Source: Colwellia_A sp041890515
Lineage (GTDB): Bacteria > Pseudomonadota > Gammaproteobacteria > Enterobacterales > Alteromonadaceae
NCBI GenBank assembly: GCA_041890515.1
Contig: JASDWX010000065.1
Span: 1-20,065 of the forward strand
Length of the DNA stretch: 20,065 bases
Direction of reading: 5' to 3'
A program made the translations under genes and the position numbers. The notes below the pieces were generated by a model. That model was not told where the DNA came from. It saw nothing but the letters and a program-made list of their open reading frames with translations, and searched no databases. Each line of letters begins with the position of its first letter. The first letter of the stretch is position 1. This document shows, in pieces, positions 14,016-20,065 of the stretch.

Positions 14016-16808
14016 ATGATTTTGCTTTGGATACCCTTGTTATCCTTACTCGGCAGTATTATTTCCTCAAGAACTGGTAAATTAACGCGTAATCAATCAA
14101 CAGGATTGACTTTGTTAATGCCTGTTATCGCACTAATAATGACGATTAACTTAGCGCCAGCTGTATTATCTGGTGAAGTTGTTCGTGAAACAATTTCTTG
14201 GATCCCTTTACTTGGTATAGATATCGCCTTTCGTTTAGATGGCTTAGCACTGTTGTTTGTTTTTATGATTTTAGGGATTGGTATATTAGTTATTTTTTAT
14301 GCCCGCTATTATCTTAGTAGTAATGACTCTATGCCTAAGCTTTATGCTTATTTGATGCTATTTATGACCGCGATGCTGGGTATTGTCATGTCAAATAACG
14401 TCATCCAGCTCTGGTTTTTTTGGGAGCTTACCAGTATTAGTTCGTTTTTATTAATTAGCTATTGGTGGTATAAACCCGCAGCACGCAAAGGCGCAATAAT
14501 GGCCTTAACCGTTACAGGTGGCGGTGGTTTAGCGCTACTTGCGGGTCTGCTTTTATTAGGAAATATTGTTGGCAGTTATAGTTTAGATATTATTCTTGCA
14601 AGCAAAGATATTATTCAAGCGCACGATTGGTACGAAGTCACATTAATTTTAGTCTTACTTGGTGCTTTCACAAAATCAGCACAATTTCCTTTTCATTTTT
14701 GGCTACCTCACGCGATGGCCGCGCCAACGCCGGTAAGTGCTTATTTGCACTCGGCTACAATGGTTAAGGCTGGTATCTTTTTACTCGCACGTTTTTATCC
14801 TGCTTTAGCGGGTACTGATATTTGGTTTGTTATCGTCAGTTTAACCGGTTTAGCTACCTTATTATTTGGCGCTTACGTCGCATTATTTAAACATGATCTA
14901 AAAGGGCTTTTAGCTTATTCAACCATCAGTCATTTAGGTTTGATCACCCTCTTATTTGGTTTGGATACAAAGCTTGCGGCAGTAGCTGCCATTTTTCATA
15001 TAATTAATCATGCAACATTTAAAGCCTCTTTATTTATGGCTACGGGTATTATTGATCATGAAACAGGCACCCGTGATATGCGAAAACTTAACGGTATGTG
15101 GCGATTTATGCCTTATACAGCTACATTAGCAATGGTTGCTGCAGCGGCAATGGCTGGTGTGCCACTATTAAATGGCTTTTTGTCTAAAGAGATGTTTTTT
15201 GCTGAAACACTTCATCAACAACTTCTTGGCTCTATGTCTTGGCTTGTTCCTTTACTAGCAACAATTGCAGGCGCTTTAGCGGTAGCTTATTCCGCTCGAT
15301 TTATTCATGATGTTTTCTTTAATGGCGAACCGGTTGATTTACCTAAGCAACCCAGTGAGCCACCTCGTTACATGCGAGTGCCAATTGAGATACTTGTTGC
15401 TTTATGTCTAGTTGTTGGGATATTTCCAAATTTTGTTATTGACGATATTTTAAAAGCGGCATCGCTTGCTGTACTCGGCGGATATGTTCCTGAATTTAAA
15501 GTGGCCTTATGGCATGGTTTTAATCTACCACTATTAATGAGTGCAATAGCGGTGTGTGGTGGTTTATTACTTTATACACAGCGTCATCATCTTTATAAAT
15601 TCCAAGCTTCACTTCCGTCTTTGAACGCTAAAGAAGCCTTTGATAATACTCTTTATACGATGACGAAATGGTCTCAGCGTAAAATAAGTGCGATAGAAAA
15701 TGGTTCCTTACAACGCTATTTAGTGTTGATGTTTTTAGTTGTGTTACTTTTTGCGGGTTGGCCATTATTTGAAATGAACCATTTAGGCGGGGAAAAACAA
15801 CTCACACCCATCGATGCTCATAATGCGATGGGGGCAGCGTTATTAATGATTGGTGCAATTAGTACCGTGATTTGGTATCGCACAAGAGTGGTATCTCTCC
15901 TGATGTTATCAGTCGTAGGGTTAATGGTGTCAGTCGCTTTTACCCACTTTTCAGCACCAGACTTAGCCTTGACTCAATTAACTGTTGAAGTAGTGACGAT
16001 CATTTTACTTATGCTTGCATTATTTTTCTTACCACAACAATCACCAAGAGAATCGAGTTCTGTGCATGTGCTGCGCGATTTAGGAATTTCAGCAGGATTA
16101 GGTATTGTTATTGCGAGTATTTGTTATGCATTAATTACCCGTCCACTTGAGTCTATTTCAGATTTTTTCTTAGCTAATGCTAAAACAGGCGGAGGTGGAA
16201 CTAACGTCGTTAATGTTATTTTGGTTGATTTTCGTGGCTTTGATACGTTAGGTGAGATTTGTGTGTTGGGTATCGCAGCGTTAGGTATTTATAAGCTGTT
16301 GGTTAACTTACCCTTATCTATTTCTGATAGTGATAGTGACGGTCGGCCATGGGCAAAAGAACGCTACCCTATTTTGTTAGCCAGTATTTCTCAGTCATTA
16401 CTGCCGTTGGCATTAATGGTCTCATTTTATATTTTCTTGCGTGGGCATAATCTTCCCGGTGGTGGATTTATAGCAGGTTTAGTGACCGCTGTAGCCTTCA
16501 TTTTGCAATATATAGCGCATGGTTCAAATTGGATTTCAGAGCGCTTAACCATTAATTATCGCAAAATCATTGCATCAGGTATCGCAATTGCTTTATTTAC
16601 AGGGGTTGGTAGTTGGTTCTTTGGAAAGCCTTTCATGACCACTTGGTTTGATTACTTCGATATACCTTTTATTGGTGAAATTGAACTCGCCAGTGCTTTA
16701 GTATTTGATGTAGGAGTCTATATTACAGTCGTTGGTGCGACATTAATGATTTTGGCGAGTCTTGGTCAGTTAACTGCTAATGAGCCTAAAGAAGAGGTAA
16801 ATATTTAA
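14016..16808 (+). CDS. mrpA: Na+/H+ antiporter Mrp subunit A fused to subunit B
   Basis: A 930-residue polytopic inner-membrane subunit of the Mrp complex, which uses the proton gradient to expel Na+. Residues 1 to about 500 are the NuoL/ND5-like antiporter module: WFFWELTSISSFLL with E137, AFTKSAQFPFHFWLP with K220, HSATMVKAG with K251, H306, HATFKAS with H332/K336, and K391. The C-terminal MrpA part has APDLALTQLTVEVV (647-660) and NVILVDFRGFDTLGEI (733-748). From about 783 comes an MrpB domain (LRGHNLPGGGFIAGLV, 808-823), so A and B are one chain, as in group 2 mrp operons; hence no separate mrpB. AAAGG (14003-14007) is the ribosome binding site. Its TAA overlaps the mrpC ATG. Confidence 0.97.
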   Translation: MILLWIPLLSLLGSIISSRTGKLTRNQSTGLTLLMPVIALIMTINLAPAVLSGEVVRETISWIPLLGIDIAFRLDGLALLFVFMILGIGILVIFYARYYLSSNDSMPKLYAYLMLFMTAMLGIVMSNNVIQLWFFWELTSISSFLLISYWWYKPAARKGAIMALTVTGGGGLALLAGLLLLGNIVGSYSLDIILASKDIIQAHDWYEVTLILVLLGAFTKSAQFPFHFWLPHAMAAPTPVSAYLHSATMVKAGIFLLARFYPALAGTDIWFVIVSLTGLATLLFGAYVALFKHDLKGLLAYSTISHLGLITLLFGLDTKLAAVAAIFHIINHATFKASLFMATGIIDHETGTRDMRKLNGMWRFMPYTATLAMVAAAAMAGVPLLNGFLSKEMFFAETLHQQLLGSMSWLVPLLATIAGALAVAYSARFIHDVFFNGEPVDLPKQPSEPPRYMRVPIEILVALCLVVGIFPNFVIDDILKAASLAVLGGYVPEFKVALWHGFNLPLLMSAIAVCGGLLLYTQRHHLYKFQASLPSLNAKEAFDNTLYTMTKWSQRKISAIENGSLQRYLVLMFLVVLLFAGWPLFEMNHLGGEKQLTPIDAHNAMGAALLMIGAISTVIWYRTRVVSLLMLSVVGLMVSVAFTHFSAPDLALTQLTVEVVTIILLMLALFFLPQQSPRESSSVHVLRDLGISAGLGIVIASICYALITRPLESISDFFLANAKTGGGGTNVVNVILVDFRGFDTLGEICVLGIAALGIYKLLVNLPLSISDSDSDGRPWAKERYPILLASISQSLLPLALMVSFYIFLRGHNLPGGGFIAGLVTAVAFILQYIAHGSNWISERLTINYRKIIASGIAIALFTGVGSWFFGKPFMTTWFDYFDIPFIGEIELASALVFDVGVYITVVGATLMILASLGQLTANEPKEEVNI

Positions 16809-17167
16809 TGGAATTACTTTACGCATCCTGCGTTGGGCTTTTGGTGTCATGTGGTGTATTTCTAGTATTACGTGCTAGAACTTTCCCCGTTGTATTGGGG
16901 TTAACGATGTTTTCTTATGCGGTTAATTTATTCCTATTCTCTTCTGGAAGGCTTAGCCTCAACAAAGCAGCGGTACTTGGATACAGTTCAGAATATGCTG
17001 ATCCACTGCCACAGGCTTTGGTGCTAACCGCCATTGTTATCGGATTTGCGATGACAGCCTTTGTTGTTATTTTAGCTATCAGAGGGAAAACTGATTTAGG
17101 CAGTGATCATGTCGATGGTAAGTTGCCTAATCAATCAAATGATAAAAATACAAAGGTCGAAGTATGA
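16808..17167 (+). CDS. mrpC: Na+/H+ antiporter Mrp subunit C
   Basis: A 119-residue NuoK/MnhC-like membrane subunit with three predicted helices (about 3-22, 28-46, 73-93). The family shows in LRARTFPVVLGLTMFSYAVNLFLFSSG (22-48) and DPLPQALVLTAIVIGFAMTAFVV (66-88), which match the NuoK-type conserved helices. A polar tail (94-119) is cytosolic or unstructured. The start codon shares one base with the mrpA stop (TAATG), indicating translational coupling; GAGG (16794-16797) precedes it. It probably lies between the antiporter-like A and D modules, as in known Mrp structures. Confidence 0.96.
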   Translation: MELLYASCVGLLVSCGVFLVLRARTFPVVLGLTMFSYAVNLFLFSSGRLSLNKAAVLGYSSEYADPLPQALVLTAIVIGFAMTAFVVILAIRGKTDLGSDHVDGKLPNQSNDKNTKVEV

Positions 17168-18681
17168 TCCAGCATTTGACATTTTTACCTATTTTATTAC
17201 CAATGTTGGCAGGCGTTATTTTATTAATCTCGCCTTTTGGGGAAAATAAAACGAATAGAAGAATTACTTCTGCAGTATTAAGTGCAGTCACATTTTTAGC
17301 GTCATTGGCTTTATTACTAAAAGTACAAGCCGAAGGTACTCAAGTTTACGCCGTTGGTGATTGGAACGCGCCTTTTGGTATTGTTTTAGTCGCTGACCCT
17401 TTATCAACCTTGCTGGTTTGTTTAACTACATTCTTAGGCCTCGTTTGCGTTTTATATTCAAGTGCGGGTGATGATGAAAAAGGCAGCTTCTTTCATCCAC
17501 TTGTACACTTTCTAATTCTAGGCGTAAATGGCGCATTTTTAACAGGTGACGCTTTTAATCTATTTGTATTTTTTGAAGTGTTACTTATTGCCTCTTATTC
17601 ATTATTAATGCACGGAGGAGATAAAAAAAATACGCGTGCAGCATTGCATTATGTGATTTTAAATCTTGTTGGTTCAGCGATATTTTTGATCGCTTTAGGT
17701 ATTCTATACGGTGTGTTAGGTACACTTAATATGGCTGATATGGCCCAGAAAGTGGCACTTTTACAAGGTGATGACGTCTACCTCGCTAAAATAGGAGGGC
17801 TGTTGTTACTTGTGGTATTCGCTTTGAAAGGCGCTTTGTTACCCCTACATTTATGGCTACCAAATACCTATGCTACCGCCATGCCTGTTGTGGCGGCACT
17901 CTTTGCGATCATGACCAAAGTTGGTGTTTATTCAATGATGCGTGTTTATACCCTAATTTTTGGCGATGAAGCGGGTGAGTTGAGTCATATGGCGCAAAGT
18001 TGGCTGTGGTGGTTAGCACTTGCCACTATTGCAATGGGCGCAATGGGAGTTTTAGCCAGTAAAGACTTAAGAAAATTAACGGCTAATTTGGTCATTGTAT
18101 CTGTAGGTACTTTAGTGGCGCTAGTAGCAGTTCAGACTATTGAAGCCAGTTCTGCAGCTATTTATTATTTAGTGCATTCAACGTTGGTTACAGCAGCTCT
18201 ATTCATTCTAGCTGACTTGATTGGCCGTCAACGTGGTAACGTCGCTGACCGAATTATTGCAGGTCCTCCCGTCGCTCAGCCTAGATTACTTGGTGCTTGC
18301 TTTTTGATTGCGGCTGTTGCGGTTATAGGTATGCCGCCCTTGTCTGGATTCATTGGTAAAGTATGGCTGCTTAAAGCAACATTAAATGCTGAATATACTG
18401 TTGTATTTTGGCCTTTGTATTTACTCGCAAGTTTAGCAATATTAGTGGGTGTTTCTAAAGCGGGTAGTACTGTTTTTTGGCATCATCAAAGTCAAGAAAT
18501 AGAAAGTGCAGTGCAAGAGCGTGTTCACCCAGTGCAGTTAGTCGCATTGATTTTTCTTCTTTCGGGTGGCCCCTTAATGAGCATTTTTGCAGGGCCATTA
18601 AGTGAGTATGCAATTGGTGCAGCTACTCAGTTACATGACTTTAATCATAATATTAACGTCATTCTTTCAGGAGGCCAGTAA
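17164..18681 (+). CDS. mrpD: Na+/H+ antiporter Mrp subunit D
   Basis: A 505-residue NuoM/N-like antiporter subunit with about 14 membrane helices. FNLFVFFEVLLIASYSLL holds the key glutamate E138 (TM5). FALKGALLPLHLWLPNTYA (219-237) holds K222, and FAIMTKVGVYSMMR (247-260) holds K252; these are the conserved charged residues of the proton path in this family. The length matches MrpD (about 490-510). It overlaps mrpC by four bases (ATGA), with AAAGG at 17152-17156. It is distinguished from MrpA by size, by lacking the C-terminal extension and by operon position. Confidence 0.97.
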   Translation: MIQHLTFLPILLPMLAGVILLISPFGENKTNRRITSAVLSAVTFLASLALLLKVQAEGTQVYAVGDWNAPFGIVLVADPLSTLLVCLTTFLGLVCVLYSSAGDDEKGSFFHPLVHFLILGVNGAFLTGDAFNLFVFFEVLLIASYSLLMHGGDKKNTRAALHYVILNLVGSAIFLIALGILYGVLGTLNMADMAQKVALLQGDDVYLAKIGGLLLLVVFALKGALLPLHLWLPNTYATAMPVVAALFAIMTKVGVYSMMRVYTLIFGDEAGELSHMAQSWLWWLALATIAMGAMGVLASKDLRKLTANLVIVSVGTLVALVAVQTIEASSAAIYYLVHSTLVTAALFILADLIGRQRGNVADRIIAGPPVAQPRLLGACFLIAAVAVIGMPPLSGFIGKVWLLKATLNAEYTVVFWPLYLLASLAILVGVSKAGSTVFWHHQSQEIESAVQERVHPVQLVALIFLLSGGPLMSIFAGPLSEYAIGAATQLHDFNHNINVILSGGQ

Positions 18682-19217
18682 TGCGATTAGAAACACGATT
18701 TAAATGGTTACCTGCTCCTTTATTGAGCTTTTTATTATTCTTTGTATGGCTATTGTTAAACAATACTGCATCGCCCGGGCATATCTTATTGGCTGTTATC
18801 TTAGCCATAGTAATTCCGTTGGTGACCAGTCCATTTAGAACCAAGCAGCCATTAATTATAAAGCCCGGCTTGGCGTTTCGTCATTTTATGTTGGTTTTAT
18901 ATGACATTATCACAGCGAATGTTCAGGTTGCTATTTTGATATTAGGCCCTACTAAAAAATTGACCCCAGGTTTCGTTAAGGTACCACTGGATTTAACCCA
19001 TAGCATGCCCATTACAATCTTAGCGAGTACAGTGTCATTAACCCCTGGAACAGTCAGTGCTGAAGTATATCCTTGGGAAGAGAACTTCACTGAAGGAGAA
19101 AAGTCAGCGCAACGATTTTTACTGATACACGTTTTAGATCTGAAAGATGAACAAGCCTTAATAAACACAATTAAGCAGCGTTATGAAGCGCCTCTCAAGG
19201 AGATATTTCAATGCTAG
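18681..19217 (+). CDS. mrpE: Na+/H+ antiporter Mrp subunit E
   Basis: A 178-residue MnhE-type subunit. Hydrophobic helices near 12-27 and 33-50, with a further hydrophobic stretch at about 66-90, lead to a soluble C-terminal domain with STVSLTPGTVSAEV (116-129), the diagnostic MrpE motif. The protein ends in FQC. Its ATG overlaps the mrpD stop by one base, and AGGAGG (18669-18674), the strongest ribosome binding site of the operon, precedes it by six bases. The subunit has no Complex I counterpart and is thought to support assembly and activity of the complex. Confidence 0.96.
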   Translation: MRLETRFKWLPAPLLSFLLFFVWLLLNNTASPGHILLAVILAIVIPLVTSPFRTKQPLIIKPGLAFRHFMLVLYDIITANVQVAILILGPTKKLTPGFVKVPLDLTHSMPITILASTVSLTPGTVSAEVYPWEENFTEGEKSAQRFLLIHVLDLKDEQALINTIKQRYEAPLKEIFQC

Positions 19218-19480
19218 AAAATGTAATTTTAATTGTGTTTGCGATGATAGGTGTATCGCTTTTATTAAATTTATGGCGCTTATTAATTGGTCCATCAGTG
19301 CCAGACAGAATACTTGCGCTTGATACTATGTATATCAATACAATCGCACTGATCATCTTGTACGGTATGAGTATGGGAACTACTTTGTATTTTGAAGCTG
19401 CACTTTTAATTGCTATGTTGGGCTTTGTAAGTACCGTTGCAGTATGTAAATATTTGTTGCGCGGCGATATTATAGAATAA
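19211..19480 (+). CDS. mrpF: Na+/H+ antiporter Mrp subunit F
   Basis: An 89-residue MnhF-type subunit with three helices (about 3-25, 39-57, 60-82). LLIGPSVPDRILALDTM (24-40) with D32 is the family core, and a FVSTVAVCKYL helix ends the chain. It overlaps mrpE by seven bases, with AAGGAG (19197-19202) eight bases upstream. In Mrp complexes this small subunit packs near the A/E interface and its conserved Asp has been tied to function. Confidence 0.96.
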   Translation: MLENVILIVFAMIGVSLLLNLWRLLIGPSVPDRILALDTMYINTIALIILYGMSMGTTLYFEAALLIAMLGFVSTVAVCKYLLRGDIIE

Positions 19481-19490
19481 GGCTTAGATT

Positions 19491-19823
19491 ATGACGGAAT
19501 GGATTATTTCAATATTATTATTAATTGGTGGTACTTTTGTACTTGTTGGATCTATTGGTTTAGTGAAAATGCCAGATTTTTTTATGCGACTACATGGTCC
19601 AACAAAAGCGACCACATTAGGAATGGCATCCTTGTTAGTTGCTGCAATGATATTTTTTAGTACGACCCAAGAGGGTTTCAGTGTAAATGAAATACTCATT
19701 ACACTCTTTTTATTAATAACAGCACCTGTGAGCGGTTATATGATGATCAAATCGGCTATTCATCATAAGCTCGATAGTATAGAACGTACCAAAGGCAAAA
19801 ATAACATCGAAGATGATGTTTAA
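19491..19823 (+). CDS. mrpG: Na+/H+ antiporter Mrp subunit G
   Basis: A 110-residue MnhG-type subunit with three helices. GLVKMPDFFMRLHGPTKATTLG (23-44) is the diagnostic stretch, with P28 and D29 conserved, followed by ITAPVSGYMM (76-85). The tail (90-110) is charged. It is the only mrp gene not overlapping its predecessor (10-bp gap) and closes the operon, making the set A/B-C-D-E-F-G complete. Confidence 0.96.
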   Translation: MTEWIISILLLIGGTFVLVGSIGLVKMPDFFMRLHGPTKATTLGMASLLVAAMIFFSTTQEGFSVNEILITLFLLITAPVSGYMMIKSAIHHKLDSIERTKGKNNIEDDV

Positions 19824-19885
19824 CTTTTTATAGTCTTATAGATTGTTAATGTAGCTCTGGCTATCCTACAAATAAGTTTAAAAAT

Positions 19886-19917
19886 AAAGCACTGAAAATC
19901 GTGATTTTCAGTGCTTT
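19886..19917. terminator. Hairpin terminator after mrpG
   Basis: Perfect 15-nt arms AAAGCACTGAAAATC (19886-19900) and their complement (19903-19917) lie 62 bp beyond the mrpG stop. The T-run is short on the plus strand (TTT, then CAAA) but longer on the minus strand (TTTATTTTT), so it may serve mrp and also a leftward gene at the window's right edge. Confidence 0.8.
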
Positions 19918-19973
19918 CAAACCTCTAATATCACTACTGCTATAAGTAAATGTGATAAAGATTTTTACTTTTA

Positions 19974-20065
19974 TTACATAAATACGATAAATAAATTCCT
20001 GAATAACACGCGTTTAATTTCATTATCTAAAAAGCTTAATTTAGCTAAAATACCCAGTGCAAGCT
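19974..20065 (-). CDS. Possible 3' end of an unidentified gene (partial)
   Basis: On the minus strand one frame is open from the window edge to TAA at 19974-19976, about 30 codons, ending in ...FRNLFIVFM. The terminator at 19886-19917 has its better T-run in this direction, which supports a leftward gene end. The stretch is short enough to be open by chance in AT-rich DNA, and I cannot name a family. Confidence 0.25.
   Translation of the reverse strand, partial: LALGILAKLSFLDNEIKRVLFRNLFIVFM

Overview
The window looks like a core chromosomal segment of a low-GC marine gammaproteobacterium, most likely Alteromonadales close to Colwellia/Thalassotalea. This is inferred from the AT-rich base composition, the gammaproteobacterial gene block bamE-recN-nadK/grpE-dnaK-dnaJ, a GlyGly-CTERM-like surface protein and protein sequence style; no database was searched. 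I see no insertion sequence, prophage, CRISPR array, tRNA or rRNA.

Region 1 (1-3400), minus strand: nadK, recN and bamE point leftward. Each gap has its own signals. recN is preceded by a textbook LexA box (CTGT-N8-ACAG), and bamE by a sigma70-like promoter. Region 2 (3319-7669), plus strand: the Hsp70 machine grpE, dnaK and dnaJ. grpE and dnaK each have a sigma32-like heat-shock promoter with the same 13-nt spacer, and a strong terminator separates them. dnaK and dnaJ are separated only by a hairpin without a U-tract and are probably co-transcribed. A perfect 26-nt palindromic terminator ends dnaJ.

Region 3 (7685-12417) is the most interesting part. It holds a PhoP/PhoQ-like two-component system (response regulator 8985-9659, sensor kinase 9683-11032) behind a small secreted PepSY protein. 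A secreted GlyGly-CTERM-like protein is encoded divergently and a DUF3300 exported protein follows downstream. The intergenic regions carry three copies of one tandem box, TTCAG-N6-TTCAG or one mismatch from it. Each is exactly 11 nt upstream of a plausible -10 hexamer, and each faces one of the three transcription units. I propose a local PhoP-like regulon covering the whole region.

Region 4 (12418-13718): an unrecognised exported protein behind a perfect 11-bp inverted repeat, and a convergent Lrp/AsnC regulator. Region 5 (13719-19917): the 297-bp gap before the mrp operon holds five GACATA/TATGTC half-sites, one pair overlapping the likely -10. Then comes a complete Mrp (Mnh/Pha-type) Na+/H+ antiporter operon with fused mrpAB followed by mrpC, D, E, F and G. 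Most junctions are start/stop overlaps, and a hairpin terminator follows. The right edge may carry the 3' end of an unidentified minus-strand gene.
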